Part shown: piece after piece, positions 1-8,491 of the stretch
Numbering within the stretch: position 1 is the stretch's first letter
Layout: the number at the start of each line of letters is the position of its first letter
Source of the DNA: an uncultured Bacilli bacterium
Lineage (GTDB): Bacteria > Bacillota_I > Bacilli_A > RF39 > UBA660
Direction: 5' to 3'
DNA: 64,000 nt
Assembly: GCA_934130165.1 (NCBI GenBank)
Contig: CAKOXO010000003.1
Coordinates: forward strand, 92,675 to 156,674
Translations under genes and position numbers: made by a program
Notes under the pieces: model-generated
Databases searched by the model: none
What the model saw: only the letters and a program-made list of their open reading frames with translations
Told to the model about the DNA's origin: nothing

Positions 1-1
1 T

Positions 2-520
2 ATATTCTCATTAACTTTTAATTACTTAAAATACAAGAAATTATTCAAAAAAATTAAAATCAATAAACCAAAAAATTGTTTAAAAGTTGGAATTATAGGA
101 GAATTATATACATCAATGGAACAATTTTCTAGTTATTATTTAGAAGAAGAATTAGCTAAAATGAATATTGAAATAAAAAGATATACTGACTTGTCATACT
201 TACTTTGGAAAAAAAGATTAACTACCAAATATATGTTATTTAAAACTAGAAAGTATTGTAAATACAAACTTGGTGCTGATGGATTAGATAATGTATACAG
301 AACCATAAAACTATCAAAAAAGTATGATGGTATTATTCATACTAAACCATTCGGATGTACTCCAGAAATTGGTGCTATCCCTATAATTAAAAAAGTGGCT
401 AGTGAAAAAGAAATTCCTATCATATTTTTTTCTTATGAATCTGAATCATCAACAGAAGGAATAAGAACGAGATTAGAAGCATTTTATGATTTAATTAAAT
501 TTAGGAAGGAGAAAAAATGA
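2..520 (+). CDS. 2-hydroxyacyl-CoA dehydratase D-component-like protein (DUF2229/HgdB type), 5' end outside window
   Basis: The reading frame is open from base 2, so the true start lies outside the window; the ATG at 116 is internal. The visible 172 residues carry the end of a DUF2229/HgdB-like domain: a GIIGELYTSMEQF stretch near residue 31, then KPFGCTPEIGAIP and, near the end, TRLEAFYDLIKF, which matches the family's closing consensus (GxRTRLEAFxDLL). In known systems such proteins bind a [4Fe-4S] cluster and are reduced by an ATP-driven activase to dehydrate 2-hydroxyacyl-CoA, but many relatives have no assigned substrate. The stop overlaps the next start as ATGA (517-520), so the two are translationally coupled and the activase is the likely partner. 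The family call is firm; the substrate is unknown. Confidence 0.75.
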   Translation: MFSLTFNYLKYKKLFKKIKINKPKNCLKVGIIGELYTSMEQFSSYYLEEELAKMNIEIKRYTDLSYLLWKKRLTTKYMLFKTRKYCKYKLGADGLDNVYRTIKLSKKYDGIIHTKPFGCTPEIGAIPIIKKVASEKEIPIIFFSYESESSTEGIRTRLEAFYDLIKFRKEKK

Positions 521-1461
521 AAAATGGATATTTGGGTGTAGATATTGGTTCAATTTCTACCAAAGCAGTTGTAATTGATGATGATAATAATATCATTTTA
601 AGTAAATATATATGGACTGAAGGAAATCCAATAGAAGCAGTAAAAAAAATAATTAGTGAATTTAGAAAAAAAATACCTAGTAATATTAAAATTGTAGGAG
701 TTGGTACTACTGGTTCAGCTAGAAGATTAATTGGTTCAATATTAAATGCTAATATAGTAAAAAATGAAATCACTGCTCATGCTATTGGTACTTTAAACTT
801 TCATCCAGAAGTTAGAACTATAATAGAAATTGGTGGACAAGATTCCAAAATAATTTTATTAGATAATGAAATAGTCACGGATTATGCTATGAATACTTTA
901 TGTGCAGCTGGTACTGGTTCATTCTTATCAAGTCAAGCTAAAAGACTTGGTATTAATGTTGAAGATTTTGGATCAATTGCTCTAACTAGTAATAATCCTA
1001 CTCCTATAGCTGCAAGGTGTACTGTTTTTGCAGAAAGTGATCTTGTACATAAAGCTCAAATGGGATACGAAAAGAAAGATATTATAGCTGGGTTATGTAA
1101 GAGTGTTGCACTTAACTATTTAAATAATGTTGCTAAAGGGAAAAAAATATTAGAACCTATTATCTTTCAAGGTGGGGTTAGTAAAAATATAGGTGTTAAA
1201 AAAGCCTTTGAAAATATTTTAGGTACTAATATTATTACAGATAAAAATGGACATCTAATGGGAGCAATAGGTGTTGCGATTTTATCTAAAAGAGAACCTC
1301 CTATAGAATTTAGTTTTGACATATCAGAAAATAACTACCAAACATCATCTCTTTATTGTAATAGATGTCCAAACAATTGTGAAATAGTTGTAATTAGAAA
1401 TAATAAAGAATTAATAGATAGCTGGGGTAATAGATGTGAGAGAGGAACAGTTAGAAAATAA
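517..1461 (+). CDS. Acyl-CoA dehydratase activase (BadF/BadG/BcrA/HgdC family ATPase)
   Basis: ASKHA-fold ATPase that, in characterised relatives, uses ATP hydrolysis to inject a low-potential electron into a 2-hydroxyacyl-CoA dehydratase. The N-terminus has the phosphate-1 motif GVDIGSISTKAVV (residues 7-19), followed by IGGQDSK near 105 and NTLCAAGTGSFL near 126. Cys129 and Cys168 (ARCTVFAESD) are at the positions that ligate the dimer-bridging [4Fe-4S] cluster in HgdC. The length (314 aa) is longer than HgdC because of a C-terminal Cys-rich tail (CNRCPNNCEI, then NRCERG), which may bind another metal. It overlaps the upstream dehydratase-like gene by four bases and has GGAGAAAAA just before the ATG. 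A strong hairpin terminator follows directly. Confidence 0.85.
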   Translation: MKNGYLGVDIGSISTKAVVIDDDNNIILSKYIWTEGNPIEAVKKIISEFRKKIPSNIKIVGVGTTGSARRLIGSILNANIVKNEITAHAIGTLNFHPEVRTIIEIGGQDSKIILLDNEIVTDYAMNTLCAAGTGSFLSSQAKRLGINVEDFGSIALTSNNPTPIAARCTVFAESDLVHKAQMGYEKKDIIAGLCKSVALNYLNNVAKGKKILEPIIFQGGVSKNIGVKKAFENILGTNIITDKNGHLMGAIGVAILSKREPPIEFSFDISENNYQTSSLYCNRCPNNCEIVVIRNNKELIDSWGNRCERGTVRK

Positions 1462-1470
1462 TTATAAAAT

Positions 1471-1503
1471 AAAAACTATCTGGTATTTTACCAAATAGTT
1501 TTT
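1471..1503. terminator. Bidirectional intrinsic terminator
   Basis: A near-perfect inverted repeat pairs AAAAACTAT-c-TGGTA with TACCA-a-ATAGTTTTT around a TTT loop, with one internal mismatch. The A-run on the left and T-run on the right let it work from either side. It sits between the + strand activase gene and the convergent - strand subtilase gene. Confidence 0.85.
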
Positions 1504-1553
1504 ATTTTGAATACATATTCACTAAAATAATTATGAAAATATTTCAAATATGG

Positions 1554-4500
1554 TTATTTTTTAATACACATTTTATAAACCACCCCAAAACCAGTGATTA
1601 TTAAAATAATTGATACAATAAATAATAGGATACTATTTTCCTTAGATGTATCACCAACTTCGACAACTATATTGCTATTATTATTTTTTTCTCCAGACGT
1701 ATTTTTGTCATCAATGGTCTTATCACTATCATTAGAAAAATTAATATTACAAACTTTATATTTTAAGTTATACTTATCATTTAAATTAATTACTATATAA
1801 TCTCCATCTTTAACACCATCATCATCTATTTCATCATTATTTGCATTTAAATGAATAATTTTATTATGTGATGGATATCTATCTAGTTTTGATATTATTG
1901 ATGATAAAGATTTATCATTGGTTTTTATAGTATCTCCAGTAATCACAACAGAACTATCATTACTATTAATACCATAAATATAAACTTTACCACTATCTAT
2001 AATATCTTCTGTATTATTTGAAGTAATTTTAAATTTAACTTCATGTTCTCCAATATTTTTAAACTTTGGTAATGAATCTAAATTGAAATCTTTACCATCT
2101 AGAGAATATTTTATTGTATAATTACTAGAATTTACTTTTAAATTAATTGAGTGTTCCTCATCATCATATAAACCACTATAATAATCAATACTATAATCAA
2201 TTAGTTTTTCTCTAATTGATAATGTTTTTTCTCCATATAAATCCTCATAATTTTTATTATCATTCATACTAATCTTATAATTAATTTTGTAATCACCTAT
2301 ATCAGTATATTTTGGTGATGAATCTAATGTATAATTACCTTCATTATCCATATACTTTATAGTTGCTTTTGTTGAACTTTCAATTTTTAATGATTTTTCA
2401 GAACCATCATATTTAACATTTACCGGAGAATATATCAAATCTATCTGTGGCTTTGCTTTTTCTATTTTAAATACTAAATTAATATCATTATTAGTATTGT
2501 CATCCCAAACATAATTTGGATTATTCAATGAAATATTAACTATTTGATCACCAGCATTTATTCTACTATTATTCTTAATTATCATTTTTTCAGGATCAAA
2601 ATTTTCAAGTTGAACAGTTTGTTTTACACCATTATAAGTATATTTTATATCCTTTAGTTTAACTTTAGGTAAAATTATTGGATTTACTCTTACTGGTACT
2701 GCAATTGTTATTTCTTCTGAATTATTTTCAAACGCATAATCTTTTATTTTATCATCTAAAATTTTCACGGTAATTTCAGCATCAATTATTCCGATATTTT
2801 CGGATTTTAAAGTAGCGTTTTTTATTTTTATAATGTCTTTTTGTTCTTCATCAATAATAATATCATTCAAATTAATTTTTTTTGTACCATCATATTGTTT
2901 ATCATTAACACTAATTCTAGGTACAATAACATTTTTGTTAATTTTACCTAAAACATTAACATTTATATCCTTAATAGAATTATAATTAATTGAATCCTTT
3001 GGTGTATATATTACAGTATAATTATTTTTTCCAGCTTTTATTATTTCAGAGCCATCGGACCAACTAAATCCATCTGGTAGTTTAATTGTGTTTAATTTTT
3101 TTCCAACAATCCCTGTAAGATTAGAAGGAATATCATAAGTAGGGTCAATTTTGTTGACACTTACTTTAATTTTTTCTTGTTTTTTATTGTTTAAAATATC
3201 ATAATAAACAACTGAATAATATTCATCACCAGCCACAAAATGATCCGTTTCATTTTGATATAAAATACTAGGATACACATATGGAAAGCTATTTAAATTA
3301 ATGGCAAATTCTTTATTTTCTGATCCTGAATAAACAATTGACATATAAAAATCATCATAACTTATTTTTTCAAATGCATTATAATTACTCTTTTTTAGAT
3401 CGAGTTCTATCTTTTCACTTTCTAGTAACAAATATGGCAAATTATTAGTAGCAAGATAATTATGTACAAACGAATCTTTATGTACAAAATAATAAGTATT
3501 TGTATATTTATCATTTATGTAAAATGCACTTGAAGATTCTATATTTTTAATTGAGTTTGGTATAATAGCCAAAGGACAATTATATAGAGCATAATCTTTT
3601 AAAGTTGTAATATGATTGGGAATAATATATTCATTAATTGAAGCTAAAGAGTAAGGAGCAATAGAAGTAATTGATTCTGGAATAATTGAATTTTCTCCAG
3701 CATATAACAATTCATTTTTATCTTTATCAACAATAGTTTGAGAATTATTAATATTTACATATTTAGGATTGTCTGAATCAATACTAATATTGTTTATTTG
3801 TGTTGAATCCCCAAATGCATTATATTCAATTTTTGTTACACTTTTTGGGATATATAATTCTTGTAAATAAGGCATTTCTTTAAATGATCCTGCTTTTATT
3901 TCACTAATTCCATCCTCAAAAACAATTTTTTCTATATTGGAATTAGAAAATGATCCAGTTTCTATTTTCTTTACAGATGCTGGAATAGTAATTGACTTTA
4001 AACCAGAACTCGCAAATGCAGATGTTTTTATCTCATTTACACTATTTGGTATAGAAATAGAAGATAAACTTGAAGTGAAAAAAAATGCACTATCCGGAAT
4101 TGATGTAAAGTTATCATTAAGTTCAATTTTATATAAATCTATACAGTGAACAAATGAATTAGATTCTAGATATTTAATATATTTATTGAATTTAAATGTT
4201 TTTATTTTTGTATCAGAAAATGCATTATAAGAATAAGACTCTATTTTTTTATTGTTGTAATAATCAGGAATTTCAACATATTCTACAAATGCATCATCTG
4301 ATGTAAAACCATTCAATTCAATGGTATTTAAATTATAATCACTGTATTTCCACCCATCAACCAAAAGATTATTAACATTTTTTTTATAAATTTGATTTCC
4401 AATCTTTATAGTAATATTTTGAATACCACTTTTATTAGCATCAAAATTACTTATTTCAGCAGTTTCTATTTCACCCAATTTTTTTTCTAAATATTTGTCT

Positions 4501-5942
4501 TTGGCATAATAGTACTTTACTCCCATATTATATAAATTCATATTATTACCATAGTTATATTTAGCTTCATATACATCATCACCAAAATCATAAAATGGAA
4601 ACTCTTTTACTGCAGAATCCTTAAATATATTATTCTTTTCACAATTTGAACCATCACATAAATTGTCTTCATTGAATGAAATAAAACCATATCCAAACTG
4701 TTCATCTTTTCCGGCAGCTCCTAAATCTATGGCATTTTCTTTAAGTAGTTCAAAAACATCTTCATAACTCATATCAACATTATAGCTTTTTAACATTGCT
4801 ACTGCTGCTACTGCATGTGGACATGCCATTGACGTACCATTTAAATACTCATAATCATCTTTTATATTACTATTTCCTAACATAATTGAGTTTGCAGTGT
4901 TATCACCCATTATACTTTTAATATTAGCTCCAGGTGCAACAAAGCTTATTGTATTACCAAAATTTGAAAAAGGTGCTCTTTCTAAATTATTATTAACAGC
5001 CCCAATAGAAATAGTATTATCATACGATGCCGGATAATTATTAATGTTTCTGTTATCATTCCCAGCTGCTGCCACTGGAATAATATTATTATCCTTACAA
5101 GCAGTAAGTAATTGGTACATTGCATATGAAGCATAAACTGAACCAAAACTCATATTTATTACATCGGCTTTATCATTATATATAATCCAATTAAGGGATG
5201 TTAGAGTATCAGTAAGGTAAATACTACTTGAATCTGTTTGTTTAACTGGTAATATTTTAACATTATCGGAAGTTGCCTCTGCGATAGTTCCTGCAACATG
5301 TGTACCATGACCATTATTATCATACATAATATTCCTATTATCTATAATATTTTTAAAACCATCTAACTTTCCAGGATAGTATTTATTAAATATATCTATA
5401 TCACACCCAGAATCCAGTACTGCTACAACAACCTTATCAAAATCTTCAGTTTTTGATTTAGCAATTATTTTATCAAGTCCCATTTTTTCTACACCCCACG
5501 AATTATAACCAGAGGAACTTGAATTATTATCTGAAAATGAATATTTGATATTTTGTTCAACACTAATCACACTACTACTTAATTTTAATTTAGCCCTATT
5601 CATTTTTTCTTTGGAATCATAAACTAAAATATACTGATTGTTAGGTGAATCGATTATCTTTTTTGCACCATAACCTTCTTTTAATTTTTTTTCAGAAATA
5701 ACTATAAGAGTATTTTCTATATCATCACTATTGTGAAGACTTTGTACCTCTTTTATATAATTATCCAATTTCTTTTTAGGATAATCCTTTATATTTATTA
5801 ATGCTGCAATCTTTTCATTTTTAGTTATATTAGTATGTTGATTTTTATGGTAAGCAAAAAAAATTATAGCACAAATAATTAATATTAATTCAATTATAAG
5901 CGTTAGAATATATTTAAAATTCACTCCAACTTTCATTTTCAT
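1554..5942 (-). CDS. Cell-surface subtilisin-like serine protease (S8) with BspA-type leucine-rich and MBG-like repeats
   Basis: A 1462-residue exported protease. Residues about 10-30 form a signal/anchor segment. The S8 triad is intact: Asp177 in VVVAVLDSGCD, His212 in NGHGTHVAGTI and Ser371 in NGTSMACPHA, with oxyanion Asn295 in AAAGND. Residues about 540-840 are BspA-like LRR_5 repeats (IPNSVNEIKTSAF, IPASVKKIETGSF types). About 950-1340 hold beta-sandwich repeats resembling MBG domains. The end has a Gly-Asp-Thr-Ser motif (VEVGDTSKENS), a hydrophobic helix and a basic tail, laid out like a sorting signal but without LPXTG. It is probably wall- or membrane-displayed and may process proteins or mediate adhesion. 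Monocistronic: its own promoter upstream and the shared terminator at 1471-1503. The domain calls are firm; the substrate is unknown. Confidence 0.88.
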   Translation of the reverse strand: MKMKVGVNFKYILTLIIELILIICAIIFFAYHKNQHTNITKNEKIAALINIKDYPKKKLDNYIKEVQSLHNSDDIENTLIVISEKKLKEGYGAKKIIDSPNNQYILVYDSKEKMNRAKLKLSSSVISVEQNIKYSFSDNNSSSSGYNSWGVEKMGLDKIIAKSKTEDFDKVVVAVLDSGCDIDIFNKYYPGKLDGFKNIIDNRNIMYDNNGHGTHVAGTIAEATSDNVKILPVKQTDSSSIYLTDTLTSLNWIIYNDKADVINMSFGSVYASYAMYQLLTACKDNNIIPVAAAGNDNRNINNYPASYDNTISIGAVNNNLERAPFSNFGNTISFVAPGANIKSIMGDNTANSIMLGNSNIKDDYEYLNGTSMACPHAVAAVAMLKSYNVDMSYEDVFELLKENAIDLGAAGKDEQFGYGFISFNEDNLCDGSNCEKNNIFKDSAVKEFPFYDFGDDVYEAKYNYGNNMNLYNMGVKYYYAKDKYLEKKLGEIETAEISNFDANKSGIQNITIKIGNQIYKKNVNNLLVDGWKYSDYNLNTIELNGFTSDDAFVEYVEIPDYYNNKKIESYSYNAFSDTKIKTFKFNKYIKYLESNSFVHCIDLYKIELNDNFTSIPDSAFFFTSSLSSISIPNSVNEIKTSAFASSGLKSITIPASVKKIETGSFSNSNIEKIVFEDGISEIKAGSFKEMPYLQELYIPKSVTKIEYNAFGDSTQINNISIDSDNPKYVNINNSQTIVDKDKNELLYAGENSIIPESITSIAPYSLASINEYIIPNHITTLKDYALYNCPLAIIPNSIKNIESSSAFYINDKYTNTYYFVHKDSFVHNYLATNNLPYLLLESEKIELDLKKSNYNAFEKISYDDFYMSIVYSGSENKEFAINLNSFPYVYPSILYQNETDHFVAGDEYYSVVYYDILNNKKQEKIKVSVNKIDPTYDIPSNLTGIVGKKLNTIKLPDGFSWSDGSEIIKAGKNNYTVIYTPKDSINYNSIKDINVNVLGKINKNVIVPRISVNDKQYDGTKKINLNDIIIDEEQKDIIKIKNATLKSENIGIIDAEITVKILDDKIKDYAFENNSEEITIAVPVRVNPIILPKVKLKDIKYTYNGVKQTVQLENFDPEKMIIKNNSRINAGDQIVNISLNNPNYVWDDNTNNDINLVFKIEKAKPQIDLIYSPVNVKYDGSEKSLKIESSTKATIKYMDNEGNYTLDSSPKYTDIGDYKINYKISMNDNKNYEDLYGEKTLSIREKLIDYSIDYYSGLYDDEEHSINLKVNSSNYTIKYSLDGKDFNLDSLPKFKNIGEHEVKFKITSNNTEDIIDSGKVYIYGINSNDSSVVITGDTIKTNDKSLSSIISKLDRYPSHNKIIHLNANNDEIDDDGVKDGDYIVINLNDKYNLKYKVCNINFSNDSDKTIDDKNTSGEKNNNSNIVVEVGDTSKENSILLFIVSIILIITGFGVVYKMCIKK

Positions 5943-5968
5943 ACTTTACCACTCTACCTTACTATTTC

Positions 5969-5978
5969 AGTATACCAT
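5969..5978 (-). promoter_or_regulatory. Extended -10 promoter for the subtilase gene
   Basis: Read on the - strand this is ATGGTATACT, an extended -10 (TG-G-TATACT), about 27 bases before the ATG. No good -35 is seen at 17 bp; the element there is T-rich only. Confidence 0.45.
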
Positions 5979-6052
5979 ATTAAATAATTCAAATAAACAG
6001 AAAATTTACTTATTCAATCTAACAAACCTAACATTAATTTTTATAACATAGC

Positions 6053-6085
6053 AAAAAAAGAAATACTCCTTATTGAAAGTATTTC
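6053..6085 (-). terminator. Intrinsic terminator of the ABC-F gene
   Basis: On the - strand GAAATACT pairs with AGTATTTC (6060-6067 with 6078-6085) and is followed by a run of seven T. It begins 15 bases after the ABC-F stop. Confidence 0.8.
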
Positions 6086-6099
6086 CTACTGAAATATTT

Positions 6100-7683
6100 T
6101 TACTTTTTATCTATATATTCTTCATATGTACATGGTCTATCTATTATAGAACCATCCTTCTTTATCTCTATAATTCTATTAGCAACAGTTGAATTAAGTT
6201 CATAATCACGTGTTGTAAAGATTATTTCTCCAGTAAACTTTTCCATTCCTTTATTTAGGGACATAATACTTTCAAGATCTAAATGGTTAGTTGGTTCATC
6301 TAAAACTAGAAAATTTGGTTCTTCTAACATCATTTTAGATAGCATACAACGTGCCTTTTCTCCACCTGATAAAACATTTACTTTTTTAAATACATCTTCT
6401 CCAGAAAATAACATTCTACCTAAAAATCCTCTAAGAACTGTTTCATCCTTTATATCATAAAATTGCCCAATCCATTCCATAATATTTTTATCTGTATTAA
6501 AATATTCAGTATTATCTTGTGGTAGGTAACCATAATTAATAGTTTTGCCCCATTCTATCATACCTTTGTAATCTTTATCTTTTCCACATAGTATATTAAA
6601 AAGTGCAGTTTTTACAAAGTCATCTTCTGCAATTATTGCTATTTTATCCCCTTTTAAAATTGAAAATGATACTTTATTTAAAATTTTAACTCCATCTACT
6701 TCTTTTGTTAATGATGTAACTTTTAATATTTCCTTGCCTGCTGGTTTTTCTATTTTAAAATCAATATATGGATATTTTCTTGATGATGGAACTATTTCAT
6801 CAAGTTCTATCTTTTCTAACATTTTCTTTCTTGAAGTAGCTTGTTTTGATTTTGAAGCATTAGCAGAAAATCTAGCAATGAATGATTGCAACTCTTTTAT
6901 TTTTTCTTCCTTTTTCTTATTTGATTCTCTCATTTGTTTTTGTAATAATTCACTTGATTCAAACCAAAAATCATAGTTTCCAATATATAGCTTAATTTTA
7001 CCATAGTCTATATCAGCAATATGTGTACAAACATTATTTAAGAAATGTCTATCATGAGATACAACTATAACTGTATTATTAAAATTAATTAAAAATTCTT
7101 CTAACCATCTAATAGCTTCTATATCTAAGCTGTTTGTTGGTTCATCTAAAAGTAGGATATCAGGATTACCAAATAATGCTCCTGCAAGTAATACTTTAAC
7201 TCTATCCTTTACAGCAATATCTTTCATTTCCATATAATGATACTCTGTACTAACTCCTAAATTATTAAGCAATGTTGCAGCATCAGATTCTGCATTCCAA
7301 CCATCTAAATCCATAAACTCAGCTTCCAAGTTAGCAAGTCTCATACCATCTTCATCAGTAAACTCTGTATGAGAATAAAGTTCATTTTTTTCCTCTATAA
7401 TTTTATATAGTCTCTCATTTCCCATTATAACAACGTCAATAACTCTCATATCATCATATTGGTAATGATCCTGTTTTAAAATTGAAAGTCTCTCACCCTT
7501 TGTCATAGATATAGTACCTGTTGTTGTTTCAATCTCACCAGAAAGTATTTTTAAAAATGTTGACTTTCCACTTCCATTTGCACCAATTAATCCATAACAA
7601 TTACCACTAGTAAATTTTATATTAACATCTTCAAATAAAGTTCTTTTTCCAAACTTTAAACTAACATTATTTACTTGCAACAT
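6100..7683 (-). CDS. ABC-F family ATPase, YkpA/YbiT-like
   Basis: Soluble protein with two ABC domains joined by a charged linker, the architecture of ribosome-associated ABC-F factors; 527 aa is normal for YkpA-type members. NBD1 has Walker A GANGSGKS (about residue 36) and Walker B DILLLDEPTN. NBD2 has signature VLSGGEKARCM and Walker B NFLVLDEPTNHLD. Two departures are visible. The NBD2 P-loop is degenerate (AEDDFVKTA, no GxxGxGK), which as far as I recall is also true of YkpA relatives. The NBD1 signature, expected as a GGSEKVKVLL-like string, reads IAVKDRVKVLL. One composite ATP site is therefore intact and the other lacks both halves. GAGGTGATAATATG gives a strong ribosome site; transcription ends at the terminator just downstream. 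Confidence 0.88.
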   Translation of the reverse strand: MLQVNNVSLKFGKRTLFEDVNIKFTSGNCYGLIGANGSGKSTFLKILSGEIETTTGTISMTKGERLSILKQDHYQYDDMRVIDVVIMGNERLYKIIEEKNELYSHTEFTDEDGMRLANLEAEFMDLDGWNAESDAATLLNNLGVSTEYHYMEMKDIAVKDRVKVLLAGALFGNPDILLLDEPTNSLDIEAIRWLEEFLINFNNTVIVVSHDRHFLNNVCTHIADIDYGKIKLYIGNYDFWFESSELLQKQMRESNKKKEEKIKELQSFIARFSANASKSKQATSRKKMLEKIELDEIVPSSRKYPYIDFKIEKPAGKEILKVTSLTKEVDGVKILNKVSFSILKGDKIAIIAEDDFVKTALFNILCGKDKDYKGMIEWGKTINYGYLPQDNTEYFNTDKNIMEWIGQFYDIKDETVLRGFLGRMLFSGEDVFKKVNVLSGGEKARCMLSKMMLEEPNFLVLDEPTNHLDLESIMSLNKGMEKFTGEIIFTTRDYELNSTVANRIIEIKKDGSIIDRPCTYEEYIDKK

Positions 7684-7741
7684 ATTATCACCTCAAAACT
7701 ATTTAAAATTTTATCAAAAAAAAAGAAAAAACTCAAGTTAA

Positions 7742-8491
7742 TTATTTTGTAACAATCTTAACTTTTGTAAATTCTTTGATACCATCTGAAATATCTGAAA
7801 CACAACCTAAAAGTTCTTTATACATTGGTTTATCTTCTTCTCTACATCCAATTTTATCTAAATATTTATCTAACTTTCCAGATTTATTCAATCTTTGTAG
7901 TTTCTTTTCTTTTTCCACTACTGTATCTACTATTTCTAACTTATTCATTAGATTAATATCAAACTCTTTATCATCAGGTACACTTTTTGTCTCCTCCTTA
8001 TCGCTTTGATGAACTTCCTTAAAGCTTTCTTCTAAAGCAATAACTTTTTCCTTTATATTGATATATTCATTGGTACATACATCTAACGAAAGGGCAATAC
8101 TTTTTGCCTGTTTTTCTGCTTGTTTTGATCTATTTTTTTCTAATATTTTGTCAGTAATTTTAGTACCAGCATAAATTGATATCGGAATAAAATAAGCTTG
8201 TGATGGTGCATTCGAAGAAATAAATGTACTTAATAAAGCTATGTTTACTAAACTTATTCCCAGATTAGCTTTCATACTTAGTCCTTCTCTTCTTATATAC
8301 CTTACACTAATTTCAGAAATAAGTTTAACGGCATTTTCTGTTTTTTCGGTTATTATGTCTTCTAAAATTTCAAGGTTATTTTGTTCTACTAAGTACTTTT
8401 CTATATTATTTACTGCCTTAATTTTATGAAGATGTCCTTTATCATCTCTAACTTGAATAATGTCTCCAATTTGTGTATACTCTTTATTCAT
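7742..8491 (-). CDS. Uncharacterised protein with a central hydrophobic segment
   Basis: I do not recognise this 249-aa protein. Residues 1-70 are mixed, 77-108 are hydrophobic (ISLVNIALLSTFISS, then an Ala/Tyr-rich segment) and could form one or two membrane passes, and the C-terminal half is charged and likely helical (KEKVIALEESFKE; VVEKEKKLQRLNK). The start has a good site (GGGGGAAAAATAATG) and overlaps the end of the upstream kinase-like gene by eight bases, so the two form an operon from the promoter at 9898-9926. It may be a membrane partner of that protein; no activity can be assigned. Confidence 0.6.
   Translation of the reverse strand: MNKEYTQIGDIIQVRDDKGHLHKIKAVNNIEKYLVEQNNLEILEDIITEKTENAVKLISEISVRYIRREGLSMKANLGISLVNIALLSTFISSNAPSQAYFIPISIYAGTKITDKILEKNRSKQAEKQAKSIALSLDVCTNEYINIKEKVIALEESFKEVHQSDKEETKSVPDDKEFDINLMNKLEIVDTVVEKEKKLQRLNKSGKLDKYLDKIGCREEDKPMYKELLGCVSDISDGIKEFTKVKIVTK

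Noticed and set aside
116..520. ATG at 116 as the start of the first gene
   Set aside because: The frame is open upstream to the window edge and the upstream codons continue the family sequence, so this Met is internal.
1594..1800. + strand frame inside the subtilase gene, and similar frames at 3937-4149, 6734-6976 and 27071-27514
   Set aside because: They lie wholly or almost wholly opposite strong coding genes with clear domain motifs and have no ribosome sites.
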